In this document: piece by piece, positions 23,627 to 31,608 of the stretch
Position numbering within the stretch: the stretch's first letter is position 1
Layout: every line of letters begins with the position of its first letter
From: Brevibacterium sp. UCMA 11754
Lineage (GTDB): Bacteria > Actinomycetota > Actinomycetes > Actinomycetales > Brevibacteriaceae
Direction: 5' to 3'
Assembly (NCBI RefSeq): GCF_021532275.1
Contig: NZ_JACBOT010000010.1
Location: 62,001-126,000, forward strand
DNA: 64,000 nucleotides
The notes under the pieces: model-generated
The model's database searches: none
What the model saw: the letters and a program-made list of their open reading frames with translations, nothing else
What the model was told of the DNA's origin: nothing
Position numbers and translations under genes: made by a program

Positions 23627-25903
23627 ATGGCCTCTTCTGCTCTTCTCGACATCGTCACCGGATTCGGTGCCAGGGATGAACGGATCGTCCACGTGCGCGA
23701 TATTCCACAGCGGTTCGAACATGAGTCGGACTGGCCGGAGTGGATCGACGAGGAACTCAAACACGCCTGTCATGCCATCGGGGTCGATCAGCTGTGGGAC
23801 CACCAACTCGAAGCAGCGCAGGCGGCGAGGGACGGTTCGGACGTCGTCATCGCCACTCCGACTGCCTCGGGGAAATCGTTGGGGTTCTGGCTGCCGGTCC
23901 TCGAATCGATTCAGAGCACCCGTGCGAAGTTGCGCACTTCCTCGGCGATCTACATCGCACCGACCAAGGCTTTGGCCGCTGATCAGTTGGCGAATCTGGA
24001 GAAGCTCATCGTCCAGGGCATGCGGCCTGCGACCTACGACGGGGACACCTCCCAGGCGTCGAAGGACTGGGCCAGACGGCATGCGAACATCATCTTCACC
24101 AACCCGGACATGCTCCACCGCGGGATCCTGCCGCAGCACGAACGGTTCGCTCGGCTATTCAAGTCGCTGCGCTTCATCGTCATCGACGAGGCCCACCGCT
24201 ACCGGGGAGTATTCGGCTCCCACGTGGCGCTGATCCTCCGTCGCCTGCTGCGCATCGCCGCGCATTACGGGGCTCACCCTGTGGTCATCGGAGCGTCGGC
24301 GACGATGGCGAACCCGGATGAGGCGTTCTCCAAGCTCACGGGACGCGAAGTGCACGCGGTGAGCCAGGACTCGTCTCCTCGCGCCTCGGGCAGCTTCGCT
24401 CTCTGGGAGCCACCGGTCTCCCCCGGCGGCGAGCGCCGCAGCGGCCTTGTCGAAGCGGCAGATATCCTCACCGACGCAATGTGCGCGGGCTATCGTTCGA
24501 TTGCGTTCATCGCCTCCCGCCGCGGCACAGAAGCATTGGCGTCGACCGTGCGTGACCAGGTCGGTCAGGTCGATGACTCGTTGAAGGAAAAGGTCGCGGC
24601 CTATCGCGGCGGTTATCTTGCCGAGGAGCGCAGACTCCTCGAGTCGGCACTGCGATCAGGACGCCTCCTGGCGGTGGCGTCGACGAACGCTCTTGAGCTC
24701 GGGATCGATATCTCCGGCCTCGACCTCGTCATCATCTCCGGGTGGCCCGGAACCCTTGCATCACTGTGGCAGCAGGCCGGTCGTGCGGGACGTGCAGGAC
24801 AGCGGTGGATGGCCGTCTTCATCGCCCGTGATGACCCGCTGGACACCTATGTCGTGAACCATCCCGAAGTCATCTTCGATGCTCCCGTCGATACTGGTGT
24901 CATCCATCCCGGCAATCCGCATGTTCTGGGCGGGCACCTGTGTGCCGCAGCCGCCGAGGTACCGCTGACGAAGGCGGATCTCGTTCACTTCCCCGACAAC
25001 TCAGCCGAGGTGCTCGCTGATTTAGTCGAGCGAAAGCTCCTGCGCGCACGACCCACCGGGTGGTTCTGGGCGAAGGACTCGTCCGCGGCGGATATGTCCG
25101 ACATCCGTGGCAGCGGGGGTGGACAGTTCCGACTCGTCGAGGCCAGCACGGGTGCACTGTTGGGCACCGTCGACGAGTCCGGTGCTTTCACTGGGGCTCA
25201 TCCCGGTGCGGTCTATACGCATCAGGGCGCCGACTTCACGGTCCTCGACCTTGATCTCGAGGATCATGTGGCGCTGGTCGAACGTGCCGAGGTCGACTAC
25301 ACGACGCAGGCCCGGTCCCAGACCGAGATCGACATCGTCGACACCGATCAGCAGCGGACCCTCACCTCCGGTGTGTCAGTGCACAGCGGGACGGTCGATG
25401 TGAAGGACCATGTCATCGCCTACCGGATGCGGGCGAAGCGCGGTGGGGCGATCATCGCCGAACACGAACTCGATCTGCCCGAACGCACCCTGGAGACCAA
25501 AGCCGTGTGGTGGACGATTCCGCAGACGCTGTTGGACGAAGCCGAGATCGTCCATGCCGACCTGCCCGGTGCCGTCCACGCAGCCGAGCATGCTTCGATC
25601 GGTCTTCTGCCGCTGTTCGCCGGCTGCGACCGGTGGGACATCGGCGGCGTCTCCACCGCGCTGCACGCTGACACCGGAATGGCCACGGTCTTCGTCTACG
25701 ACGGGCTCGCCGGTGGGGCCGGGTTCGCCGAGCGCGGCTACGAGGTCATCGAAGGGTGGCTGGGCGCGACACGTGATGCGATCGCCGCGTGCGAATGCGT
25801 CGACGGCTGTCCTTCGTGCGTGCAGTCACCAAAATGCGGCAACGGCAATGAACCATTGGAGAAGGATGCGGCTCTGCGACTGCTGCGCGCCGTCCTGGAC
25901 TGA
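23627..25903 (+). CDS. DEAD/DEAH-box helicase with DUF1998 domain (MrfA-like)
   Basis: This 758-residue SF2 helicase has motif I (IATPTASGKSLGFWLP), DEAH in IVIDEAHRYRGVFGSH, and motif VI (WQQAGRAGRAGQRWM). The C-terminal part is a DUF1998/MZB zinc-binding domain ending in four Cys (CECVDGCPSCVQSPKCGNGN). Bacillus MrfA of this architecture acts with MrfB in mitomycin-crosslink repair. No mrfB-like nuclease lies next to it. In actinobacteria the gene sits beside the Tad pilus cluster, as here. The plus-strand start ATG 23627 is close to the divergent methyltransferase start. Confidence 0.92.
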   Translation: MASSALLDIVTGFGARDERIVHVRDIPQRFEHESDWPEWIDEELKHACHAIGVDQLWDHQLEAAQAARDGSDVVIATPTASGKSLGFWLPVLESIQSTRAKLRTSSAIYIAPTKALAADQLANLEKLIVQGMRPATYDGDTSQASKDWARRHANIIFTNPDMLHRGILPQHERFARLFKSLRFIVIDEAHRYRGVFGSHVALILRRLLRIAAHYGAHPVVIGASATMANPDEAFSKLTGREVHAVSQDSSPRASGSFALWEPPVSPGGERRSGLVEAADILTDAMCAGYRSIAFIASRRGTEALASTVRDQVGQVDDSLKEKVAAYRGGYLAEERRLLESALRSGRLLAVASTNALELGIDISGLDLVIISGWPGTLASLWQQAGRAGRAGQRWMAVFIARDDPLDTYVVNHPEVIFDAPVDTGVIHPGNPHVLGGHLCAAAAEVPLTKADLVHFPDNSAEVLADLVERKLLRARPTGWFWAKDSSAADMSDIRGSGGGQFRLVEASTGALLGTVDESGAFTGAHPGAVYTHQGADFTVLDLDLEDHVALVERAEVDYTTQARSQTEIDIVDTDQQRTLTSGVSVHSGTVDVKDHVIAYRMRAKRGGAIIAEHELDLPERTLETKAVWWTIPQTLLDEAEIVHADLPGAVHAAEHASIGLLPLFAGCDRWDIGGVSTALHADTGMATVFVYDGLAGGAGFAERGYEVIEGWLGATRDAIAACECVDGCPSCVQSPKCGNGNEPLEKDAALRLLRAVLD

Positions 25904-25931
25904 CAATCTCCGTCGTTGCTGACCACTTCCT

Positions 25932-26249
25932 CTATTTCCCGGCCACGGCCTTTTCCTTCACCTTCGGCAGCGGGCCGGGGATGTCGACCTCGACCTGAAC
26001 ATATGCGCTCTGCTCCGACATTGAGGCTCGGCAGTCATTGACGGCTGCGCCGTTGCGCTTCGCGACCTCCTTGGCGATGTCACAGGGATCGCCGGTGGCG
26101 AGTCCGCGAACTGCGTCGGCTGCCGCGAGCACCGCAAGGTCGGCGGCACTCTGCGCTGTGCTGTGGGCTGCGAAGGCTTGACTGAGGCCGCCGATAGCGG
26201 TGACGAGGACCAGGATCATCGAGCACAGCCCGACCACGATGTTCGTCAC
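25932..26249 (-). CDS. TadE-like protein of the helicase/secretion neighbourhood
   Basis: This 105-residue protein has one N-terminal TM helix (NIVVGLCSMILVLVTAIGGL) followed by AHSTAQSAADLAVLAAADAV. This is the pattern of the small TadE-like protein always found beside this helicase in actinobacteria. Two Cys (CDIA, CRAS) may form a disulfide outside the membrane. It overlaps the upstream TadE gene by 4 bases (ATGA). It is probably a minor pilin or pseudopilin. Confidence 0.85.
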   Translation of the reverse strand: MTNIVVGLCSMILVLVTAIGGLSQAFAAHSTAQSAADLAVLAAADAVRGLATGDPCDIAKEVAKRNGAAVNDCRASMSEQSAYVQVEVDIPGPLPKVKEKAVAGK

Positions 26250-26671
26250 GGCAGTCCACCCGAAGCGGGCTGGCCCAGGGCCTCGTCGGCTGTGGAGCGA
26301 CTTCCTTCTGTTCGCGCCGTCGCTGCTGCTTCGACTTCGCTGAGGAAGATGATCGCTGCGGGGAGTTCGATGGTGACGGTCACCGTCGAATATCCCCCCT
26401 CGGAGCGGACCAGCACCTCGGACGCATTTCCAGCGTGCTTCTTGGCTTCGGTCACGACCGCTGCCTGAGGTTCACCGCGGGCGATCTCTCGGGCGGCAGA
26501 TCTGGCTGCGTCGAAGGCTCTCAACTGGGAGAAGCCGACGGCGGCTGCCCCTGTGAGTACGATGATGAGAAGCACGATGGCGGGCATGACCACAGCGAAT
26601 TCGGCGGTGGCCGTTCCCGCATCCCGGTGCTGCTTCTGTCTTCGTGAGTCACAGGAGCATCCGGTCGCCAT
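26246..26671 (-). CDS. TadE-family pseudopilin
   Basis: The 141-residue protein has a short basic N-terminus, then DAGTATAEFAVVMPAIVLLI, a class III pilin signal with E five residues after the cleavage Gly, and one TM helix. TadE/TadF proteins form the minor pilins of Tad pili. The rest is a small beta-rich ectodomain (SEGGYSTVTVTIELPAAI). It is in the operon DUF4244 - TadE - TadE-like. Confidence 0.85.
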   Translation of the reverse strand: MATGCSCDSRRQKQHRDAGTATAEFAVVMPAIVLLIIVLTGAAAVGFSQLRAFDAARSAAREIARGEPQAAVVTEAKKHAGNASEVLVRSEGGYSTVTVTIELPAAIIFLSEVEAAATARTEGSRSTADEALGQPASGGLP

Positions 26672-26672
26672 G

Positions 26673-27053
26673 TCAGGCTCCGAGCCCGAGGGCGGTCTGG
26701 ATTACGCCGGTGACGAGTTCTTTGATCGGTTCCGATTTCAGGATGACGACCAGAAGCGCCGCGAATCCGCAGGCAGCAAGGGTGGTGATCGCATATTCTG
26801 CGGTCGTTGCCCCCGCGTCTGGACCCCAGGGTTCTGGAGTGCCATCTAATCGCCAGGGTTCTTCATCGTCGTTGGCACCCGCAGCAGCAACCGCATCGGT
26901 GCCAGTGCTGGCTCCGGAGCCGGTACCAGGGCCGGCTCCGGAGTACTGGGCTGTTCCGGCCCAATCGACATCGCTGGTATCGACGCTTCGTGCCTGACCC
27001 CATTGCGGGTAGGGTGGCCCGTCACAGTCGGTCGGCTTTGTCTCTATGCTCAT
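26673..27053 (-). CDS. DUF4244 Flp-type pilin with long leader
   Basis: The 126-residue protein ends in a class III signal GATTAEYAITTLAACGFAAL and one TM helix, the form of Flp/DUF4244 pilins. The cleavage Gly comes only after about 80 residues of hydrophilic leader (MSIETKPTDCDGPPYPQWGQ ... GPGTGSGASTGTDAVAAAGA), longer than usual. ATG 27051-27053 with GGAGGAGA upstream is the best start; no closer start with a ribosome site was seen. It is probably the main pilin of the cluster. Confidence 0.85.
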   Translation of the reverse strand: MSIETKPTDCDGPPYPQWGQARSVDTSDVDWAGTAQYSGAGPGTGSGASTGTDAVAAAGANDDEEPWRLDGTPEPWGPDAGATTAEYAITTLAACGFAALLVVILKSEPIKELVTGVIQTALGLGA

Positions 27054-27223
27054 AGTCTCCTCCTCGTTGAAGCCCTCATTCGCGGTCTGCGATGAGGGTT
27101 TCAGTGTTGGATGAGACGAGGATTCACGTCCAGAGTTCACACTCGGGCTGTGGAAACAGGTTCAGCGTCCACAGCCGAAACGCACACGAGTCGAGGCGGA
27201 TTCCACAGGTTGAAGCCCACGAG

Positions 27224-27826
27224 TCAGCCCCGGCCGGCCCACTCCTCTTTGAGGATTGCCATGAGGACCTCGTCGTGACGGCGACCGTTGAAGAAGACAG
27301 CCTCACGGCGACGTCCCTCTTCGACGAATCCGGCCTTCGTGTACGATGCGATGCCGCGGGTGTTGAACGCCCATGTCTGCAGCTCGATACGATTGAGTCC
27401 CAACTGCAGGAAGCCGTATTTGATGCCCAGACGCACGGCATCCGAGCCATAGCCGCGACCGTGGAACTCGGGTCCGAGGACGATAGCCAAGGTGGCGGAC
27501 TGGTTGATCGAATTCCGACCGAAGAGTGTCACGTGACCGACGAATTCCTCGGTCTCGAGCAGCTCGATGCTGAAACCGACAGCATCGGTGTCCTTGTTCG
27601 CGCTCCACAGTGCGAACTGTTCGGACACCCCGCCCTCGGGACGCGGCAGCACCGTGTGGTTCTGCAGGACCACGATCGAGGGATCAAACCACCACTGTTC
27701 GAGGTAGGGCAGATCCTCCTGCTGCAGCGGACGAAGCCTGACGTGCCGACCGGTGAAGAGCTTGTCGGCGTATTCTTCGGCTTGTTCGACGTTGGACAAT
27801 TGATTGAAGGGCGTAACCGGTGCCAT
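27224..27826 (-). CDS. RimJ/RimL-type GNAT acetyltransferase
   Basis: This 200-residue GNAT of the RimL branch starts MAPVTPFNQLSNVEQAEEYA and shows RLRPLQQEDLPYLEQWWFDP, then LGPEFHGRGYGSDAVRLGIK (acetyl-CoA site), then GLNRIELQTWAFNTRGIASY. It may acetylate a protein N-terminus or a small amine. It sits inside the Tad cluster but has no known part in pilus assembly, so it is probably a later insertion or an unrelated resident. Confidence 0.85.
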   Translation of the reverse strand: MAPVTPFNQLSNVEQAEEYADKLFTGRHVRLRPLQQEDLPYLEQWWFDPSIVVLQNHTVLPRPEGGVSEQFALWSANKDTDAVGFSIELLETEEFVGHVTLFGRNSINQSATLAIVLGPEFHGRGYGSDAVRLGIKYGFLQLGLNRIELQTWAFNTRGIASYTKAGFVEEGRRREAVFFNGRRHDEVLMAILKEEWAGRG

Positions 27827-27917
27827 CCCCCGACCTTACCAAGGCCAGCTGAACGGTCGGTCGACAATCACTCACGACAGTCAGTAAGCGTGGTCGACCC
27901 ATGGGTCAGAGGTTCTG

Positions 27918-28508
27918 TCAGAAGAAGACAGTCGTCAGGTCAGACAGCAGCGAAATGACCACGGGAACGACCGAGAGGAGCAGAAAGGCTGGGAGGATGC
28001 AGACTCCGAGCGGCACGACGAGTTTGACGCCCAGAGCGGCCGCCGCCTCCTGCCTGCGCCTGCGAGACGAGTCCCGGAGCTCCTTCGCGACGGACTCGAT
28101 GAGTGGTGCGGGTCCGACGCCTGTGTGTTCGGAGAATTCGAAGACTTCGAGCACCGGGATGAGCCGATCATCGTCAGACAGGTCCTGGCCCCCGATCGTC
28201 ATGGACCGCGAGATTCGCCCCAACCCGGACCGGTCGCCTGTCGCCTCGGCGGTCAATGCCAGAGCGACCGGGATCGGCAGCCCGGAGGTGAGGCAGATGG
28301 CCACGAGATCGAGGTCGAAGGCGAGCAGGTCATCGACGACCCGAGACTGGTTCTTCGAGTCCGGCTGGGAATCGCTCTGGGGTGCCTCGACACCGCCTTG
28401 CCGTCCTTGACTCCGTCCGTTCAGCAGGCGTCTCAGCCGCCCGTCGGATCTGCCTGACCACAACAGGACTCCCATCGCGATGAGCACTCCCATCAGGACT
28501 GTGGTCAT
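27918..28508 (-). CDS. tadC: TadC-like type II/IV secretion F-family protein
   Basis: This 196-residue membrane protein has the T2SSF fold with TM helices at the start and end and RDSSRRRRQEAAAALGVKLV near the C-terminus. ATG 28506-28508 is chosen over an earlier codon because it lies just after the TadB stop. With TadB it forms the inner-membrane platform of the Tad machine. It is short, like the actinobacterial type. Confidence 0.85.
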   Translation of the reverse strand: MTTVLMGVLIAMGVLLWSGRSDGRLRRLLNGRSQGRQGGVEAPQSDSQPDSKNQSRVVDDLLAFDLDLVAICLTSGLPIPVALALTAEATGDRSGLGRISRSMTIGGQDLSDDDRLIPVLEVFEFSEHTGVGPAPLIESVAKELRDSSRRRRQEAAAALGVKLVVPLGVCILPAFLLLSVVPVVISLLSDLTTVFF

Positions 28509-28513
28509 ATCGA

Positions 28514-29191
28514 TCAGCGCTCCGCCCGAGCCATCATTCGTCGCATCCACCAGCGCCCGACGAGGTAGAGGGCGAGACCGCCGCCGATGCTCAGGCGGCC
28601 AGGAAGTCCTGAGAACAGTTCAACGGGTTGGACGCCGATGAGCAGCCCGAGTCCGACCCCGATCAACGGCAGCCAGCTGAGGACTCGGACTGTCGCTCGG
28701 GGCCCGGCCATCGCTATGCGTCTCTCCCGATCAGCATCGAGGGCGCTGCGCTGTGCCTTGGCATAGCGGAGAATCATGTCGGCCGCGGGTGCACCGGAAC
28801 GCTCCGACACGGTCCACACCGACGACATGCCGGCGAAGACTTCGGCGGCTGCAGGTGGCAGTGCTGCTCCCCTGGTAGCAATAGCTCGTCCGGGTTCCTC
28901 GCCCAAGGAGATCGCTCGAGACATCGGTGCCAATTGTGCGTTCTGCCGGCTCAGGGTCGCCATCACTGCCTGCGGAGTCATTCCCACTTTGAGCAGGTGC
29001 GCACAGTTCTCCACCGCAGAGATGGCCCATAGCTTGTCCTGTTCGGGATCTTCTTTGGTCGATCGTCCACCCCGGCGGGAGTCGTCCCTGTCCGGGCGTG
29101 TGCGGAGCAGATCCTGCAGTCGCGATGCCGGATCAAGCGGCGCGCTGAGGATGATGCTCACGGCCACCAGCACGGCGATGGCGGTGACCAT
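28514..29191 (-). CDS. tadB: TadB-like secretion platform protein
   Basis: This 225-residue F-family protein has an N-terminal TM helix ([18 protein letters not shown]), a central cytosolic domain including [20 protein letters not shown], and a C-terminal TM pair. The start codon overlaps the TadA stop at 29191. It is the partner of TadC. Confidence 0.85.
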   Translation of the reverse strand: MVTAIAVLVAVSIILSAPLDPASRLQDLLRTRPDRDDSRRGGRSTKEDPEQDKLWAISAVENCAHLLKVGMTPQAVMATLSRQNAQLAPMSRAISLGEEPGRAIATRGAALPPAAAEVFAGMSSVWTVSERSGAPAADMILRYAKAQRSALDADRERRIAMAGPRATVRVLSWLPLIGVGLGLLIGVQPVELFSGLPGRLSIGGGLALYLVGRWWMRRMMARAER

Positions 29192-30360
29192 CAGGCAGCC
29201 TTCTGCTCGAGCACTGCTTCGAATCGGCTCAAGGCTCGACGGTTGAAGGTGCCCTCGGACAATGGGGATGGTCGGCCCCAGACGGGTTCCATCGTCACCC
29301 CGCTGCTGCTCTCCCTGGTGGGGATGGCCAGTTCTGTGATTCCTCGGTCGGCTCCGATCCGGCGCAGATGGATGACGAGGTCAATTGCCGTTGAGAACTG
29401 TGAGAACACGGCCTGTGGGCTCATATTCGCCAGTGCACCCAGCGCTGCCAGGCGGCTGGGAACGGCTTCGGCTGTGTTCGCGTGGATCGTGGCGCTGCCG
29501 CCCTCGTGGCCGGTGTTCAACGCGGTGAGCATGTCCCTCACCTCCGCGCCTCGACACTCTCCGACGACGAGGCGGTCGGGCCGCATCCGCAGGGCGTTTC
29601 GAACGAGGTCCGTCAGCGTCACTTCACCGCCGCCCTCGACATTGGCCTGACGCGCGGCGAGTTGGACCACGTGGGAGTGTCCGACGATGAGCTCTCGGGA
29701 GTCCTCGACGATGACGATGCGGTGCTCTGTATCGACAAGGCCCAGAAGCGCGCCGAGGAGGACCGTCTTTCCGGTTCCGGTGCCGCCGGAGATGAGGATG
29801 TTGGCTCGGGACCGGACCGCCGAGATGAGTAGTTCGTGCACTTCTTCGGGGATGAATCCGCCGGTGAGCAGCTGGTCGAAGGTGAAACCGGCGTGCCGGG
29901 GAACTCGGAAGGAGATCGTCGTGTGCTCACCGGAGATCGGCGGCACGATCGCGTTCATACGTACCCCGTCGGGCAGCCTGACGTCGACGAACGGACTCGA
30001 ATCATCGAGACGGCGGCCGCCCAGAGCCGCCAAGCGCACAGCCAATGACCGCACTTCGTCCTCAGAACCCAAGGACAGGTCGAGAAGGCGGGGTCCCGTT
30101 CCGGTGTCGGCGAAGATCTCACGTGGTCCGTTGACGAACACATCGGTGGTGTCAGCGACTTCGAGCACTGATTGGAGGGGACCTGCTCCGGAGAGCTGCG
30201 CGGACAGTCGGTTCACGAGTTCGAGGAGGGCGCTGGAACCGAGCACCCGCCCGGTGCGTTGAACCGCCTCGGCGACGGCAGCTGTGGTCACCGGCCCCGG
30301 ATTGTCGAGCAGAGTCTTGCGGACCTCTGCCACGAGTGAGGCGTCGAGCCATTCGCTCAT
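29191..30360 (-). CDS. tadA: TadA/CpaF-type pilus assembly ATPase
   Basis: This 389-residue secretion ATPase powers Tad pilus extension. The P-loop is [18 protein letters not shown], with the Asp box [12 protein letters not shown] and the His box [18 protein letters not shown]. The start ATG 30358-30360 overlaps the upstream TGA (ATGA) and has GGGGGAG upstream, so it is preferred to the GTG three codons earlier. It is the core motor of the cluster. Confidence 0.95.
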   Translation of the reverse strand: MSEWLDASLVAEVRKTLLDNPGPVTTAAVAEAVQRTGRVLGSSALLELVNRLSAQLSGAGPLQSVLEVADTTDVFVNGPREIFADTGTGPRLLDLSLGSEDEVRSLAVRLAALGGRRLDDSSPFVDVRLPDGVRMNAIVPPISGEHTTISFRVPRHAGFTFDQLLTGGFIPEEVHELLISAVRSRANILISGGTGTGKTVLLGALLGLVDTEHRIVIVEDSRELIVGHSHVVQLAARQANVEGGGEVTLTDLVRNALRMRPDRLVVGECRGAEVRDMLTALNTGHEGGSATIHANTAEAVPSRLAALGALANMSPQAVFSQFSTAIDLVIHLRRIGADRGITELAIPTRESSSGVTMEPVWGRPSPLSEGTFNRRALSRFEAVLEQKAA

Positions 30361-31364
30361 TCCACCCACTCCCCCAGAAGCCGGTCTACGAGCTTTCCCA
30401 GTCGTGCCCCGCCGGGGATGCCCTCGCCCCGGTCGACGGCGGCGGACAGGCCACGATCGTCACGGATGCTGCCGGCGAGGTCGAGTCCGATGGATTCGGC
30501 GAGGAGCTCGGCGTCAAGACCTCCGGCGCCGGTGTCGCGAACGACAAGACGGACGTCGGGATGGGATTGGGACAGGCGTTTGGCGACTTGAGACGCTGCG
30601 ACTGCGGACCGGACCCGTGCCGGGGAGACGAGCAGGACGTGATGGCAGCGGCGAGTCCACTGTGGTGGGGCGTGGCGAGGCAAGTCCACGATGACGAGTT
30701 CGAACGCCTGTCCGGCGGCTGCCAGGAAGTCGTCGAATACGTCCGGGTCGAGGTCAAGGATGTCGTCGCGGCCCCACGACAGGATGGCCAAGCCCTCGTG
30801 TCGGGGCAGCGCCTGACTCAACGTCGAGGGCCGAAGCTTTCCCCGTGATGCGCTGAGATCGGCCCAGCGTGGGCCCGGAACCTGTTCTGCCCCGAGCACC
30901 AGATCGAGTCCACCGCCCAGCGGATCAGCGTCAACGAGGACCGTGCTCACATCCGGACCGGCACGGCGGGCGAGAGCACAGGCAAGCACCGAGGCGCCAG
31001 CTCCTCCACACCCGGCGACGACGCCGACAGTGACGCCGGGGGCCACAGGCGGTTCGACGGCCGCGATCATACGTCCGCTCAGCCACTCCGCGGCCGAGGG
31101 CAGAACCGCCAACTGTTCGACGCCGAGGTGGGCCGCACGTTTCCACGCCGAGCTGGGTTCGTCCCCGTCGAGGACGACGAGGATGCGGTCCGCATGGTCC
31201 GTGGCCGGAGCTTCGCGAACATCCTCGCCGAGGAGAATGAGGGAGGCGTTCTGCCAGCCGCCCGAGTCCGGAGGCAGGACCTTGAGCGAAATGCCGATGC
31301 TTTCGGCGACTCGTGCGCATTCGTCGGTGATGGCGCCGAGGTCGGTGATGAGTGCTACCTGCAT
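30357..31364 (-). CDS. CpaE/Ssd-like MinD-type ATPase
   Basis: This 335-residue protein has an N-terminal receiver-like part and a ParA/MinD-like domain with a deviant Walker A (VVAGCGGAGASVLACALARR) and VLVDADPLGGGLDLVLGAEQ. Actinobacterial homologues are called Ssd or CpaE-like and position the pilus or affect division. ATG 31362-31364 gives the usual start MQVALITDLGAITDE. It is the first gene of the tad operon and overlaps tadA. Confidence 0.9.
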   Translation of the reverse strand: MQVALITDLGAITDECARVAESIGISLKVLPPDSGGWQNASLILLGEDVREAPATDHADRILVVLDGDEPSSAWKRAAHLGVEQLAVLPSAAEWLSGRMIAAVEPPVAPGVTVGVVAGCGGAGASVLACALARRAGPDVSTVLVDADPLGGGLDLVLGAEQVPGPRWADLSASRGKLRPSTLSQALPRHEGLAILSWGRDDILDLDPDVFDDFLAAAGQAFELVIVDLPRHAPPQWTRRCHHVLLVSPARVRSAVAASQVAKRLSQSHPDVRLVVRDTGAGGLDAELLAESIGLDLAGSIRDDRGLSAAVDRGEGIPGGARLGKLVDRLLGEWVE

Positions 31365-31434
31365 GGTGACAGCGTGGACCCGCAGTATGTCCTGACGACA
31401 GGTCCACACGATGGGCTGTGGACAAAAGACAGAG

Positions 31435-31473
31435 GGGGCGGCTCCTGTGCACTCAAGTCACAGGAGCCGCCCC
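31435..31473. terminator. 15-bp perfect hairpin after the DUF5336-like gene
   Basis: Arms ggggcggctcctgtg (31435-31449) and cacaggagccgcccc (31459-31473) pair perfectly. It lies between the stop of the long membrane-protein gene and the first tad gene on the minus strand, with TCTTTTG following, so it probably ends the upstream transcript. Confidence 0.75.
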
Positions 31474-31608
31474 ATCTCAGTCGGCGTGAGCATCTCGCAT
31501 GGTCAGAACCCTCACGGGCACAGTCTGACAGTATCTGGCCAGGTGGTCAGACGACGTGTGCTCGGACCGTTGTCCACGGCCCGAGCACACGAGTCGACCG
31601 TTTTGGTC

